This document shows positions 40,182 through 50,624 of a stretch of 64,000 nucleotides of DNA, in pieces. Origin of the DNA: Sphingobium naphthae (GTDB lineage Bacteria > Pseudomonadota > Alphaproteobacteria > Sphingomonadales > Sphingomonadaceae); contig NZ_JAJGNO010000001.1 in assembly GCF_020782235.1 (NCBI RefSeq), positions 248,001 to 312,000 on the forward strand, given 5' to 3'. The position numbers and the translations under genes were made by a program. The notes below the pieces were generated by a model. The model saw nothing but the letters and a program-made list of their open reading frames with translations. It was not told the origin of the DNA and ran no database searches. How positions within the stretch are numbered: the first letter of the stretch is position 1; each line of letters starts with the position of its first letter.

Positions 40182-40937
40182 TTAGCCCTCCTGGCCTTCG
40201 GTCGCTTCGGGAGCAGCCGCTTCATCAGCGGGCGTCTCGGCCGGAGCATTGTTGCTGTTGGCAGCCGCCTTGAGGCTGGCCGGATAGGGAGCGTCGGCGT
40301 GACGCGGAACCTTGACGGCGTCCTTGACGGTCAGCCAGGTGCCCTTGGCGCCGGGGACGCTGCCCTTGACGAACAGCAGGCCGCGCTCGACGTCGGTGCG
40401 CACGATCTCCAGATTCTGCTGGGTCCGCTCGCGGTCGCCCATGTGGCCGGCCATCTTCTTGTTCTTGAAGACGCGACCCGGATCCTGGCGGTTACCGGTC
40501 GAACCATGGGCACGGTGGCTGATCGACACGCCGTGGGTGGCGCGCATACCGCCGAAGCCCCAGCGCTTCATCGCACCGGCAAAACCCTTACCCTGGGTGT
40601 GACCGGCGACATCGACCAGCTGGCCGGCGACGAAATGATCGGCCGCGATTTCAGCGCCGACGTCGAGGAGCGCATCCTCGGCGACGCGGAATTCGACCAG
40701 ACGAGCCTTGGGCTCGACTTCGGCCTTGGCGAACTGGCCGCGCTGCGGCTTGGCCACATTCTTGACCTTGGCGACGCCGGCGCCGAGCTGAACGGCGACA
40801 TAGCCGTCCCGATCGGTTTCCTTGCGCGCCACGACCTGGTTGCCCTCAAGGGCCAGAACCGTAACCGGTACGTGCCGTCCGTCCTCCTGGAACAGACGGG
40901 TCATCCCGACTTTCTTAGCGATCACGCCTGTGCGCAT
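40182..40937 (-). CDS. rplC: 50S ribosomal protein L3
   Basis: ATG 40937 after GGGAG (9-base spacing; a GTG precedes it). 251 residues, longer than usual (about 210) because of an acidic Ala/Glu-rich C-terminal tail ('[10 protein letters not shown]'). '[13 protein letters not shown]' and '[27 protein letters not shown]' motifs are intact, including the Gln that PrmB methylates in E. coli. Confidence 0.97.
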   Translation of the reverse strand: MRTGVIAKKVGMTRLFQEDGRHVPVTVLALEGNQVVARKETDRDGYVAVQLGAGVAKVKNVAKPQRGQFAKAEVEPKARLVEFRVAEDALLDVGAEIAADHFVAGQLVDVAGHTQGKGFAGAMKRWGFGGMRATHGVSISHRAHGSTGNRQDPGRVFKNKKMAGHMGDRERTQQNLEIVRTDVERGLLFVKGSVPGAKGTWLTVKDAVKVPRHADAPYPASLKAAANSNNAPAETPADEAAAPEATEGQEG

Positions 40938-41218
40938 CACTGATTACTCCCATAGAGGCCCGCCTTAGCAGCGGGCGTATCCAACGAAAAAACCGCGCAG
41001 GATCTCTCCTTCGCGGCCCAACCCAAATTAGCGATCACCCCGTCAGGGTTGGATGCCGACCCCTCTCGGGGAAGGCGACGGGGGACCAGGACCACGACCA
41101 TCCGGTTCACCGGGGGTCGTGCGGTATCCCTTGTGTCGTTTGAGCCCCTGCCTTGGCAGAGTACCCGATACCCTGCTCACCCATCAGCCCGAAGGCGGGG
41201 AGCAGGGACTTGCCGGCG
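40938..41218 (-). ncRNA. Structured spacer between rpsJ and rplC (candidate regulatory RNA)
   Basis: A 281-base non-coding gap where 20-50 bases are usual. In operon order: a stem CCCTGCTC/GAGCAGGG at 41207-41171 starting 12 bases after the rpsJ stop; CTGCC/GGCAG near 41150; a nested hairpin CACGACC/GGTCGTG enclosing CCGG-TTCA-CCGG at 41121-41093; CCCC-TCTC-GGGG near 41070-41081; and GCCCGC/GCGGGC at 40976-40958, 18 bases from the rplC Shine-Dalgarno. There is no T-run. Confidence 0.5.
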
Positions 41219-41527
41219 TCAGGCCAGCTTGATCTCGACGTTCACGCCGGCAGCCAGATCCAGCTTCATCAGCGCGTCGACCGTCTGCGGCGTCGGCTGC
41301 ACAATGTCAAGCATACGCTTGTAGGTGCGGACTTCGAACTGCTCGCGCGACTTCTTGTCGATGTGCGGCCCACGGTTGACCGTGAACTTTTCGATGCGCG
41401 TCGGAAGAGGAATCGGACCGCGGATGAGGGCGCCGGTGCGGCGGGCGGTGTCGGCGATGTCGCCGGTCGCCTGATCGAGCACGCGATGATCGAACGCCTT
41501 GAGGCGAATGCGGATATTGCTGTCCAT
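41219..41527 (-). CDS. rpsJ: 30S ribosomal protein S10
   Basis: The protein has 102 residues. '[16 protein letters not shown]' and '[20 protein letters not shown]' are S10/NusE signatures. It leads the S10 cluster, 209 bases after tuf. Confidence 0.98.
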   Translation of the reverse strand: MDSNIRIRLKAFDHRVLDQATGDIADTARRTGALIRGPIPLPTRIEKFTVNRGPHIDKKSREQFEVRTYKRMLDIVQPTPQTVDALMKLDLAAGVNVEIKLA

Positions 41528-41616
41528 TGTTCCTGTACCGATGCGAAAGAGCCAAAAACCCGGAGCATTTTCGAAAGTCAGCCGGAGCAGCCGATGACTT
41601 GCGGAAATGCGCCAAC

Positions 41617-41684
41617 AAAAAAATATCCGCCCCTTGCCTGCCCTTCGAGCTCAAGGAGAGCCGGAGAAAGGCGATCCGGGGCGG
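41617..41684 (-). terminator. Second terminator-like structure between tuf and rpsJ
   Basis: A 7-bp closing stem (CCGCCCC / GGGGCGG) with two short inner hairpins (CCGGA/TCCGG and CCTT/AAGG) is followed by ATATTTTTTTG, seven T residues at 41617-41623. The three-way shape suggests a regulated leader rather than a simple terminator. About 90 bases remain to the rpsJ start. Confidence 0.5.
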
Positions 41685-41685
41685 T

Positions 41686-41724
41686 AAAAATTCCGAGCGG
41701 CGCGAATCAGACGATTCGCGCCGC
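41686..41724 (-). terminator. Intrinsic terminator after tuf
   Basis: A perfect 12-bp stem (GCGGCGCGAATC / GATTCGCGCCGC, 4-base loop) begins 12 bases after the tuf stop. On the minus strand it is followed after six bases by five T residues (41686-41690). Confidence 0.75.
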
Positions 41725-41736
41725 TGCGGTCCTATA

Positions 41737-42927
41737 TTACTTCGAGATCGTGCCGACAACCCCTGCGCCGACGGTGCGGCCGCCTTCGCGGATCGCGAAG
41801 CGCAGGCCCGAGTCCATCGCGATCGGGGCGATGAGCTTGACGCCGAGCTTCACATTGTCGCCGGGCATGACCATCTCGGTGCCCTCGGGCAGGATCACTT
41901 CGCCGGTCACGTCGGTGGTGCGGAAGTAGAACTGCGGACGATAGTTGGCGAAGAACGGAGTGTGACGGCCACCTTCTTCCTTCGACAGCACGTACACTTC
42001 GGCGTCGAATTCGGTGTGCGGGGTGATGGTGCCGGGCTTGGCCAGAACCTGACCGCGCTCGACTTCTTCACGCTTCGTGCCGCGCACCAGGGCGCCGATG
42101 TTGTCGCCCGCACGACCTTCGTCGAGCAGCTTGCGGAACATTTCCACGCCGGTGACGGTGGTCTTGGCGGTCGGCTTCAGGCCGACGATCTCGACTTCTT
42201 CACCAACCTTGATGATGCCGGTTTCGACACGGCCGGTGACGACGGTGCCGCGACCCGAGATCGAGAACACGTCTTCGATCGGCATCAGGAACGCCTTGTC
42301 GACCGGACGCTCCGGCTGCGGGATGAATTCGTCGACAGCCTGCATCAGCTTCAGCACGGCTTCACGACCGATTTCGTCGTTCGAACCGTCCAGCGCCTTC
42401 ACGGCCGAGCCGGGGATGACGGGGATGTTGTCGCCGTCGAAATCGTAGCTGCTCAGCAGCTCGCGGATTTCCAGCTCGACCAGCTCGAGGATTTCGGCGT
42501 CGTCGACCAGGTCGACCTTGTTCATGAACACGACCAGCTGCGGCACGCCGACCTGGCGGGCGAGCAGGATGTGCTCGCGGGTCTGCGGCATCGGGCCGTC
42601 GGTAGCCGAAACGACGAGGATCGCGCCGTCCATCTGGGCCGCACCGGTGATCATGTTCTTGACGTAGTCAGCGTGACCCGGGCAGTCGACGTGCGCGTAG
42701 TGACGGGCTTCGGTCTCATATTCGACGTGGGCGGTCGAAATGGTGATGCCGCGTTCGCGCTCTTCGGGAGCCTTGTCGATGTTGGCATAGTCAACGAAGG
42801 TCGCGCCGCCGGTTTCGGCCAGCACCTTGGTGATCGCCGCGGTCAGCGAGGTCTTGCCATGGTCGACGTGACCGATGGTGCCGATGTTGCAGTGCGGCTT
42901 GTTCCGCTCAAACTTAGCCTTAGCCAT
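41737..42927 (-). CDS. tuf: Elongation factor Tu
   Basis: The protein has 396 residues. '[10 protein letters not shown]' (G1), '[12 protein letters not shown]' (G3) and '[10 protein letters not shown]' (G4) are intact. It delivers aminoacyl-tRNA. AAGG lies 8-10 bases before the ATG. This is the only tuf copy in the window. Confidence 0.98.
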   Translation of the reverse strand: MAKAKFERNKPHCNIGTIGHVDHGKTSLTAAITKVLAETGGATFVDYANIDKAPEERERGITISTAHVEYETEARHYAHVDCPGHADYVKNMITGAAQMDGAILVVSATDGPMPQTREHILLARQVGVPQLVVFMNKVDLVDDAEILELVELEIRELLSSYDFDGDNIPVIPGSAVKALDGSNDEIGREAVLKLMQAVDEFIPQPERPVDKAFLMPIEDVFSISGRGTVVTGRVETGIIKVGEEVEIVGLKPTAKTTVTGVEMFRKLLDEGRAGDNIGALVRGTKREEVERGQVLAKPGTITPHTEFDAEVYVLSKEEGGRHTPFFANYRPQFYFRTTDVTGEVILPEGTEMVMPGDNVKLGVKLIAPIAMDSGLRFAIREGGRTVGAGVVGTISK

Positions 42928-43062
42928 TTTTTCCTACCTTCTAATCAAATCAGCTTGGTCAGACCGCTCGGCCGCGCCTCGCGAAGGCGCGTCCATAGCA
43001 GCAAATTTGCATATTACCAGCCCCAAACCGACCCGTTTGCACGGGCCGGCCCGGGTTTACCC

Positions 43063-45156
43063 TCAGGCCATCTTCGCCTTGACCTCGTCCGCAACATTCT
43101 GCGGCACTTCGTCATAATGCGAGAAGATCATCGAGTAGTTCGCACGGCCCTGGGTGAAGGAACGCAGCGAGTTCACATAGCCGAACATGTTGGCCAGCGG
43201 CACCATGGCTTCGACCACCTGCGCGTTGCCGCGAGTGTCGGTGCCCTGGATCTGGCCGCGACGGCTGTTCATGTCGCCGATGACGTCGCCCAGATATTCC
43301 TCCGGGGTGACGACTTCGACCTTCATGACCGGTTCGAGCAGGGTGATGCCCGACTTCTGCGCCGCTTCGCGCATCGCGGCGCGACCGGTGATTTCGAACG
43401 CCAGCGCCGACGAGTCGACGTCATGATAGGCGCCGTCATAGAGCAGGATTTCGAAGTCGATGATCGGGAAGCCGATCAGCGAACCGGTGGCCGCGGTTTC
43501 GCGCATGCCCTTCTCGATCGCGGGGATATATTCCTTGGGAATGTTACCGCCCTTGATCTCGTCCTTGAAGATGATGCCCGCGCCGCGTTCGCCCGGCGTC
43601 AGCTTCACCTTGATGCGGCCGAACTGGCCGGTGCCGCCCGACTGCTTCTTGTGCGTATAGTCGATGTCGACGGGCTTCTTGAGATATTCGCGATAGGCGA
43701 CCTGCGGCGCGCCGACATTCGCCTCGACCTTGAACTCGCGCTTCATGCGGTCGACCAGGATTTCGAGGTGAAGCTCGCCCATGCCCTTGATGATGGTCTG
43801 GCCCGATTCATGATCGGTCGACACGCGGAAGGACGGATCCTCGGCGGCCAGGCGGTTGAGCGCGACGCCCATCTTTTCCTGGTCGGCCTTGGTCTTGGGT
43901 TCGACCGACAGCTCGATGACCGGCTCGGGGAATTCCATCCGCTCCAGGATGATCGGCTGGCGCTCGGCGCACAGCGTATCGCCCGTGGTGGTTTCCTTCA
44001 TGCCGGCCAGCGCGACGATGTCGCCGGCATAGGCCGTGTCGATATCTTCGCGGCTGTTGGCATGCATCAGCAGCATGCGGCCGATCTTTTCCTTCTTGTC
44101 CTTCACCGAGTTCAGGTAGGTGCCCTTGGTCAGGGTGCCCGAATAGATGCGCAGGAAGGTGAGCGAGCCCACGAAGGGATCGTTCATGATCTTGAACGCC
44201 AGACCCGAGAAGGGCGCGTCGTCAGCGGTCGGACGGCTGTCCGGCGTCTCGCCGTCCATCTTGACGCCCTGGACGTCTTCGATGTCGAGCGGCGAGGGCA
44301 GATAGTCGACGACCGCGTCGAGCAGCGGCTGAACGCCCTTGTTCTTGAACGCCGAACCGCACAGCACCGGCACGAAGGCGTGGCCCAGCGTGCCCTTGCG
44401 GATCAGCTTCTTGAGCGTCGCGGTGTCGGGCAGATTGCCTTCGAGATAGGCTTCCATCGCCTCGTCATCCTGTTCGACGGCGAGTTCGATCAGCTTTTCG
44501 CGATATTCGGCAGCCTTGTCGGCGAGGTCGGCCGGAATTTCCTCATAATAGAATTCGGCGCCCAGGCTTTCATCCTTCCAGATGATCGCGCGGTTTTCGA
44601 CCAGGTCGACCAGGCCCTTGAAGTCGCTTTCCGCACCGATAGGCAGATAGAGGACGGCCGGGGTCGCGCCCAGGCGATCGATGATCGTCTGCACGCAATA
44701 ATAGAAGTCGGCGCCGGTGCGGTCGAGCTTGTTGATGAAGCACATCCGCGGCACCTTGTACTTGTCCGCCTGGCGCCACACGGTTTCCGACTGCGGCTCG
44801 ACGCCGGCAACGCCGTCGAACGCGGCGACCGCGCCGTCGAGCACGCGCAGCGAACGCTCGACTTCGATGGTGAAGTCGACGTGGCCGGGGGTGTCGATGA
44901 TGTTCAGGCGATGTTCGGGACCCTTGCCCTCAGCCGCCTTCCACACGCAGGTCGTCGCAGCCGACGTGATGGTGATGCCACGCTCCTGCTCCTGCTCCAT
45001 CCAGTCCATGGTCGCGGCGCCGTCATGGACTTCGCCGATCTTGTAGGACTTGCCGGTGTAGTAAAGGATGCGCTCGGTCGTGGTGGTCTTGCCGGCGTCG
45101 ATATGCGCCATGATACCGAAGTTACGATAATGTTCGAGCGGATGGCTGCGGGCCAT
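43063..45156 (-). CDS. fusA: Elongation factor G
   Basis: The protein has 697 residues. G motifs '[13 protein letters not shown]', 'DTPGHVDF' and '[10 protein letters not shown]' plus domains II-V are complete. A 14-base perfect palindrome (GCCGGCGCGCCGGC) lies 14 bases before the start. Confidence 0.98.
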   Translation of the reverse strand: MARSHPLEHYRNFGIMAHIDAGKTTTTERILYYTGKSYKIGEVHDGAATMDWMEQEQERGITITSAATTCVWKAAEGKGPEHRLNIIDTPGHVDFTIEVERSLRVLDGAVAAFDGVAGVEPQSETVWRQADKYKVPRMCFINKLDRTGADFYYCVQTIIDRLGATPAVLYLPIGAESDFKGLVDLVENRAIIWKDESLGAEFYYEEIPADLADKAAEYREKLIELAVEQDDEAMEAYLEGNLPDTATLKKLIRKGTLGHAFVPVLCGSAFKNKGVQPLLDAVVDYLPSPLDIEDVQGVKMDGETPDSRPTADDAPFSGLAFKIMNDPFVGSLTFLRIYSGTLTKGTYLNSVKDKKEKIGRMLLMHANSREDIDTAYAGDIVALAGMKETTTGDTLCAERQPIILERMEFPEPVIELSVEPKTKADQEKMGVALNRLAAEDPSFRVSTDHESGQTIIKGMGELHLEILVDRMKREFKVEANVGAPQVAYREYLKKPVDIDYTHKKQSGGTGQFGRIKVKLTPGERGAGIIFKDEIKGGNIPKEYIPAIEKGMRETAATGSLIGFPIIDFEILLYDGAYHDVDSSALAFEITGRAAMREAAQKSGITLLEPVMKVEVVTPEEYLGDVIGDMNSRRGQIQGTDTRGNAQVVEAMVPLANMFGYVNSLRSFTQGRANYSMIFSHYDEVPQNVADEVKAKMA

Positions 45157-45315
45157 GATGCTTCTCCGTTGCCGGCGCGCCGGCGGTGAGGGGATTCGTT
45201 TGTTCTGCGCGAGGCCCCTAAACCAATCCGTCCGCCATGGGTAGCACCCTTGGCGAACGGACCGATCATCAGAACCTGATAGAGATAGCGGGCATATAGA
45301 CGCCCGCGTCCCTCA

Positions 45316-45786
45316 TTACCAACGGTAGTGCGAGAAGGCGCGGTTCGCTTCCGCCATGCGGTGCGTGTCTTCGCGCTTCTTCACGGCATTGCCGCGGTTG
45401 TTGGCGGCGTCCAGCAGCTCACCCGACAGGCGCGCGGCCATGGTGGTTTCGCTGCGGTTGCGCGCGGCGGTGATCAGCCAGCGGATGGCCAGCGCCTGGG
45501 CGCGCTCGGGGCGCACTTCGACGGGGACCTGGTAGGTCGCACCGCCGACGCGGCGGCTGCGGACCTCGATGCCGGGCTTCACATTGTTCAGCGCATCGTG
45601 GAACATGCCGATCGGGTCCTTCTTGGCGCGGGTCTCGACGGTTTCGAGAGCGCCATAGACGATCGATTCGGCGACGGCCTTCTTGCCGTCCTGCATGATG
45701 CTGTTCATGAACTTCGACAGCACGATATCGCCGAACTTGGGATCCGGCAGGATGACGCGCTTTTCGGGGCGACGACGACGTGACAT
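45316..45786 (-). CDS. rpsG: 30S ribosomal protein S7
   Basis: The protein has 156 residues. '[18 protein letters not shown]' and '[17 protein letters not shown]' are family hallmarks. After it lies a 159-base spacer with a long imperfect hairpin at 45228-45260 before fusA. In E. coli S7 represses its own operon. Confidence 0.97.
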   Translation of the reverse strand: MSRRRRPEKRVILPDPKFGDIVLSKFMNSIMQDGKKAVAESIVYGALETVETRAKKDPIGMFHDALNNVKPGIEVRSRRVGGATYQVPVEVRPERAQALAIRWLITAARNRSETTMAARLSGELLDAANNRGNAVKKREDTHRMAEANRAFSHYRW

Positions 45787-45887
45787 GATAGTCTTCCTTG
45801 CTGCTTCAGCCTGGTCCGGAACATGTCCGGGGCTTACTTTTGTGTCTGGACCCCGGCCTGGGCCGGGATGACCGGGCTAGTGCCCGA

Positions 45888-46259
45888 TCACTTCGGACGC
45901 TTGGCGCCGTACTTGGAGCGGCTCTGCTTGCGGTCCTTGACGCCCTGGGTATCCAGAACGCCGCGCAGCACATGGTAGCGCACGCCGGGAAGGTCGCGCA
46001 CGCGGCCGCCGCGGATCAGCACAACGCTGTGCTCCTGAAGGTTGTGGCCTTCACCCGGGATATAGGTGATGACTTCGCGCTGGTTGACCAGACGCACCTT
46101 CGCCACCTTGCGGAGAGCCGAGTTCGGCTTCTTCGGGGTCGTCGTGTAGACACGGGTGCAAACGCCACGCTTCTGCGGGTTCGCCTCCATGGCAGGGACC
46201 TTGCTCTTGGCCTTCTGCAGTTCGCGGCCCTTGCGGACCAGCTGGTTGATCGTTGGCAT
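45888..46259 (-). CDS. rpsL: 30S ribosomal protein S12
   Basis: ATG 46259, 123 residues. '[19 protein letters not shown]' contains the streptomycin Lys (wild type), and '[13 protein letters not shown]' is typical. A leader of about 200 bases separates it from the promoter. Confidence 0.98.
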   Translation of the reverse strand: MPTINQLVRKGRELQKAKSKVPAMEANPQKRGVCTRVYTTTPKKPNSALRKVAKVRLVNQREVITYIPGEGHNLQEHSVVLIRGGRVRDLPGVRYHVLRGVLDTQGVKDRKQSRSKYGAKRPK

Positions 46260-46610
46260 GAAGCCCTTCACCTTTTCAGTTACTTTACCGGCATTCCCGC
46301 GTTCCGTGCCGTCCGACGGAGGATTCCGCCAAACAGCAAAGGCCCCGGCGGGCATAAGCCCCCTGGAGCCGCAAGAGCACCCGGCAATGTTCAGCTCTAA
46401 TGTCGCTCAGCCGATATGACGCGAGGAGACGAGTCTTCGCACGGCAAGGCCGCTGGGCGGGGGGCGCTATAGCCCCGCGCCTCCCGATGGTCAAGCGAGG
46501 TGCGAAAAGGCGCGAAAATGAGACGTTCGGCCCGGACGGTTAGCCATTTGATAACCCAGATCAGCCTAGCTGAACCGCAACGCGCGCAAGCGTCAGCCCA
46601 TGGATGAACT
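46260..46610. other. Shared upstream region of the str operon and the GGDEF/EAL gene
   Basis: No gene is evident. It holds the rpsL promoter and a leader of about 200 bases with GC-rich inverted repeats. The rest (46495-46610) is the upstream region of the divergent GGDEF/EAL gene, for which I see no convincing promoter. Confidence 0.6.
46466..46494 (-). promoter_or_regulatory. str operon promoter
   Basis: TTGACC (46489-46494), exactly 17 bases, TATAGC (46466-46471). It is the best sigma-70 match in the window, as expected for ribosomal genes. Predicted start of transcription is about 46459. Confidence 0.75.
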
Positions 46611-48893
46611 GTGACGGAAATTGCTTCTTTCACCGGCGAGTTTCGCAAGGCCGCCACCGAAGCCATATTCCAGGCCGAGAGGCTGCCCGAATCGCGCCAT
46701 CATGCGCGCATCCTCTTTTCCCTCTCTGCCCTGCTCAACGGCCTTTTCCTGATCAGCGACTGGCGCTTTGCCGGGACCGACCATTTCTGGGTGGCGGTGC
46801 CGGCGCGGATGACGGTGGTGATCTGGTCGCTCGTCTGCCTCTATCTCTGCCGCCGCATGACCAGCTTCGGCGCGGTCGAGCGGATCTGCTTCGCCTGGCA
46901 GGCGGTGACGGCGATCGGCGTCGCCTTTCTCGTCAGCTCGCGCAGCGACATCGCCATCTTCGTGCTCGTGCTGCTGCCCCTGGTCTTCTATCTGGTGGTG
47001 CCGACCAGCTTTCGCGGCAATGTGGGTGGCGGCCTGGCCTGCGAGGTGGCGCTGCTGGTCGGTTATCTGGCGCCGGCGCCCTTCTCCCCCACCATGCCCG
47101 GCATGGTGATGGCGATGCTGATCCTGCATTGCGGCATGTGGATCGCGATCGCGCGCAACAATCGGCTGCAGCGCAAGGAATGGCACGCCGGCCGCATGGC
47201 GGTGGCGGCGCAGGCCGCGCTGGCGGCGAGCCGCGACACGCTGGAACGGCTGTTCATGGCGGTGCCCCTGCCCCTGCTGGTCACGCGCCGCGACGGCACG
47301 CTGCTGCGCATGAACCGCGCCGCGAGCGAAGGCTATGCCGCCGGGCTGGAGGTGATGCTGGACAATGTCGAGCATAGCTATGTCGACCGGCGATCGCGCA
47401 CGCAACTGGTCCAGCGGCTGGAACAGGGCGAGGCGATCGACCAGTTCGAATGCCGGCTGCGGCGCGCCGACGGGGTGGCGCGCGACGCGCTGCTGTCGTC
47501 GCGCACGATCATGATCGATGGCGACGCGGCCTATATGACCTGCGTCGTCGACATCACCGAGCGCAAGGAGACCGAATTGCGGCTGGAGCGGCTGGCGATG
47601 AGCGATGCGCTGACCGGCCTCGCCAACCGCGCGCATTTCGTGGCCGCCGTGTCGCAGGCGACCGCTTCCCCCAATCATCGCGGCCTGTCGGCCGTGCTGC
47701 TGCTCGACCTGGACGAATTCAAACGCGTCAACGACACCGCCGGTCATGATGCGGGCGACGCGCTGCTGCGCGCCGTGGCCGACCGGTTGCGCCAGGCGCT
47801 GCGTCCCGGCGATCTCATCGCGCGCATGGGGGGCGACGAATTCGCCGTTCTGCTCACGCGCCTGCCCGACGCCGCCGCGCTGCAACCGATCCTGACGCGC
47901 ATCACTGACCATCTCCATGCGCCGCTCAGCCATGCCGGGCGGCCGATCGAATGCCGCGCCAGCATCGGCGTCGCTTTCTATCCCGACCATGGCCCGGACG
48001 ATGCGGCGCTGTTCAAACATGCCGACATCGCGCTGTACCACGCCAAGAATAATGGTCGCGGACGCGCGATCCTGTTCGGCCCCGACCTGCTCGACAGCTG
48101 GGAACGCGAATCCGCCATGCTCGATCGCGCCCGCCACATATTGACGCAGGAACAGCCCTGCCCCTGGTACCAGCCCAAGGTGGCGCTGGAAGATGGCGGC
48201 ATCATCGGTTTCGAGGCGCTGTTCCGCTGCCCCACCGCGGACGGCGCGATCATCATGCCCGGCGACATCGCCGTCGCGTTCGAACATCCCGAACTGGGGC
48301 CGGCGCTCACCGCCCGCATGATCGATCGGATCATCGCCGATTGCGCGCGCTGGCGACGCGACGGGCTCGCCATCGGCCATGTCGCGCTCAATGTGTCGGG
48401 CGTCGACCTGCATGACGAAGGCTTTGCCGACCGGCTGCTCGGCCTGCTCGAAGACGCGCAGGTGCCGACCACGATGATCGAGCTGGAAGTAACCGAATCC
48501 GTGTTTCTGGGCCGTGACGCAAACCGCGTGTGCCGCGCGCTGCAACGGCTGAGCGACGCCGGCGTCAGCATCGCGCTCGACGATTTCGGCACCGGCTACG
48601 CCTCGCTGTCGCACCTCAAGCAATTTCCGATTGACATCATCAAGATCGACCGGCGCTTCGTGCGCGACATCGAGACCGATCCCGACGACGCAGCGATCGT
48701 GCGCGCCGTGCTGAACCTGGCCTATAGCCTGGGCATCCGCACCGTGGCGGAAGGCGTCGAAAACGCGCAGCAGGTGGATTATCTGCGCGCGGGCGGCTGT
48801 CATTATGGTCAGGGCTATCATTTCGGCAAAGCGATGCCGGCGGCCGAAGTCGAAGCATTGCTGAGCAGCGCGACCACCCTGCCCCAGGGCTGA
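46611..48893 (+). CDS. Membrane-bound PAS-GGDEF-EAL protein (cyclic-di-GMP enzyme)
   Basis: Start GTG 46611, 760 residues. About five N-terminal membrane helices (about 35-185) are followed by a PAS-like region ('LERLFMAVPLPLLVTRRDG'). The GGDEF site is intact at about 407-411, with the product-inhibition motif RPGD five residues upstream. The EAL domain is intact: 'FEALFR' (EAL near 535), 'LNVSG', 'LEVTES', 'DDFGTGYASLSHLKQFP', 'AEGVE' and 'YGQGYHFGK'. Both synthesis and breakdown of c-di-GMP are possible. It is divergent from the str operon. Confidence 0.93.
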   Translation: MTEIASFTGEFRKAATEAIFQAERLPESRHHARILFSLSALLNGLFLISDWRFAGTDHFWVAVPARMTVVIWSLVCLYLCRRMTSFGAVERICFAWQAVTAIGVAFLVSSRSDIAIFVLVLLPLVFYLVVPTSFRGNVGGGLACEVALLVGYLAPAPFSPTMPGMVMAMLILHCGMWIAIARNNRLQRKEWHAGRMAVAAQAALAASRDTLERLFMAVPLPLLVTRRDGTLLRMNRAASEGYAAGLEVMLDNVEHSYVDRRSRTQLVQRLEQGEAIDQFECRLRRADGVARDALLSSRTIMIDGDAAYMTCVVDITERKETELRLERLAMSDALTGLANRAHFVAAVSQATASPNHRGLSAVLLLDLDEFKRVNDTAGHDAGDALLRAVADRLRQALRPGDLIARMGGDEFAVLLTRLPDAAALQPILTRITDHLHAPLSHAGRPIECRASIGVAFYPDHGPDDAALFKHADIALYHAKNNGRGRAILFGPDLLDSWERESAMLDRARHILTQEQPCPWYQPKVALEDGGIIGFEALFRCPTADGAIIMPGDIAVAFEHPELGPALTARMIDRIIADCARWRRDGLAIGHVALNVSGVDLHDEGFADRLLGLLEDAQVPTTMIELEVTESVFLGRDANRVCRALQRLSDAGVSIALDDFGTGYASLSHLKQFPIDIIKIDRRFVRDIETDPDDAAIVRAVLNLAYSLGIRTVAEGVENAQQVDYLRAGGCHYGQGYHFGKAMPAAEVEALLSSATTLPQG

Positions 48894-49042
48894 AAAAATA
48901 TTTTCAACAACAGGGAACAAAATAGCGCTCCCATCATTTCATCGCGCGCAGCCCTCGGCTCGTCACGAGTCCGTGGTCGCGGATTCGCGCGCGCGGCTGC
49001 TCTTTGCTACCGGCCCGACTCGAAAAGAGCACGGGGTCGTCA

Positions 49043-50221
49043 TTGTCACAACATAGCAGCCAGAGGGTCGCCGCCCTCCGCGCATGGTGGAATGCGCTCT
49101 GTCCGGAGCGCGAAATCTTCTTGCGCTCGGGCGGCCAGGTCAAGTTCATCCGCATCAGCCGCCGCGCCCAGCTTCTGACGCTGGGCAGCGTCGCCGCCGC
49201 CCTGATCGGCTGGGGCGGCATCACCGCAACCATGGCGATCGACGGCATGGCGCTGGCGCAGGAACGCGCCGCCCTCGCCGCCAAGGGCCAGTCGGTGGCG
49301 AAGGCCGCGGGCAAGGTTGCCGACTATCGCAAGTCGGTCGATGCGCTGGCGCAGGATCTGGAGGCGCGCCAGGACTTCATGGACGAACTCTATCGCACCC
49401 ATTTCGGGAGCGAGGATGACGATGCCGCTGGCCAGGATCTGGTCGGCGACGCGCAGGACAAGAGCGGCAGCCTGACCGCCAAGATCAGCATGGCGCCCGA
49501 AGCCGCGCCGCTGATGCGCTTGCAGGAACGGCAGCGCCGCTTCGCCCTGCTGCTGACCGGCGCGGTCGAGCGCCGGGCCGATCGCGCCGCCGCCGCCATC
49601 CGCAGCTTCGGGCTGGACCCCGACGCGCTGGCCCGCACCGCCGCCCGCGCGCAGGGCGGTCCCTTCGTTCCGTGGCAGGGCGCGGAAGGCGCGCTGACCG
49701 GCGAGCTGGAGCATCTGGCCGACGCCATGGCGCGGATGGAATTTCTGGAGCGCAGCCTGCTGTCGATCCCCTCGGGACAGCCGACCAGCACGCCGATGCT
49801 GTCCAGTTCCTATGGCTATCGCCGCGACCCGTTCAATGGCCATGCGGCTTTTCATGCGGGTCTCGATTTTCCCGGCCATCGCGGCCAGCCGATCAACGCC
49901 GCCGCCAATGGCAAGGTCAGCTTCGTGGGCCAGCGCAGCGGCTATGGCAATGTCGTGGAGGTGACTCATGGCAATGGCCTGATGACGCGCTACGCGCATC
50001 TGTCGGGCTTTGCCGCCCATGTCGGCGACACGGTGGCGCGCGGCGCCATGATCGGCCGCATGGGCTCGACCGGCCGCTCGACCGGCCCGCATCTGCATTT
50101 CGAGGTCCGGCTGAACGGTCAGGCCATCAACCCCCGCCGCTTCCTGGAGGCCCGCAAAGATGTTCTCCAAGTCCAGCAAATCGCCAAGGCCCGTTTCGCC
50201 GATGTCGGCAACAGGGGGTAA
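49043..50221 (+). CDS. M23-family (LytM) peptidoglycan endopeptidase
   Basis: Start uncertain: TTG 49043 is favoured, but the frame is open from TTG 49004. About 390 residues. A membrane helix near residues 40-65 ('LLTLGSVAAALIGWGG') is followed by a coiled coil and the M23 domain. Zinc ligands are HxxxD ('FHAGLDFPG') and HxH ('GPHLHFEVRLNG'). It probably trims peptidoglycan in the periplasm. The last 62 bases overlap the bactofilin gene. Confidence 0.88.
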   Translation: MSQHSSQRVAALRAWWNALCPEREIFLRSGGQVKFIRISRRAQLLTLGSVAAALIGWGGITATMAIDGMALAQERAALAAKGQSVAKAAGKVADYRKSVDALAQDLEARQDFMDELYRTHFGSEDDDAAGQDLVGDAQDKSGSLTAKISMAPEAAPLMRLQERQRRFALLLTGAVERRADRAAAAIRSFGLDPDALARTAARAQGGPFVPWQGAEGALTGELEHLADAMARMEFLERSLLSIPSGQPTSTPMLSSSYGYRRDPFNGHAAFHAGLDFPGHRGQPINAAANGKVSFVGQRSGYGNVVEVTHGNGLMTRYAHLSGFAAHVGDTVARGAMIGRMGSTGRSTGPHLHFEVRLNGQAINPRRFLEARKDVLQVQQIAKARFADVGNRG

Positions 50222-50582
50222 GTCCATCCCCTTCTCGCTGATCGGCGGGGACGTGACGATCACCGGCAATCTTTCGGCCAGCGTCGACCTGCATGTCGAC
50301 GGCCATGTCGAAGGCGACATTTGCTGCGCCGCCCTCGTGCAGGGACCCGACAGCCGCATCACCGGCCATGTGACGGCGCAAAGCGCCCGCCTCGCCGGCC
50401 TGGTCGATGGATCGATCACCGCCGGCGAACTGGTGGTCGAAAGCAGCGCGCGGATCACCGGCGACGTCAGCTATGAACGCATCACGATCGAACCGGGCAG
50501 CCGTGTCGAAGGGCGCTTCAGCCCGAAGGACAGCCAGGCGCCGGCGGAAATCAGGCTGCTGGCGAACGAAGCCGCGGAGTGA
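50160..50582 (+). CDS. Bactofilin
   Basis: The protein has 140 residues. The right-handed beta-helix core shows repeating 'GDVTITGNLSASVDLHVDGHVEGDI' and 'SARITGDVSYERITIEPGSRVEGRF' units; disordered ends flank it. GGAGG at 50146-50150, nine bases before the ATG, lies inside the M23 gene. Bactofilins polymerise without nucleotide and often guide peptidoglycan enzymes, such as the M23 protein encoded upstream. Confidence 0.93.
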   Translation: MFSKSSKSPRPVSPMSATGGKSIPFSLIGGDVTITGNLSASVDLHVDGHVEGDICCAALVQGPDSRITGHVTAQSARLAGLVDGSITAGELVVESSARITGDVSYERITIEPGSRVEGRFSPKDSQAPAEIRLLANEAAE

Positions 50583-50624
50583 AGGGGCTCGCCCGCCCGC
50601 GTAAAGCGGACGGCAGGGCGAACA

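Noticed and set aside
41527..45189. An open plus-strand frame of 1220 codons opposite tuf and fusA
   Set aside because: High-GC shadow frame of two highly conserved genes; its composition is Asp/Arg/His-rich with no domain.
46593..48920. A 775-codon minus-strand frame opposite the GGDEF/EAL gene
   Set aside because: The GGDEF/EAL reading has all catalytic motifs; the opposite frame has none.
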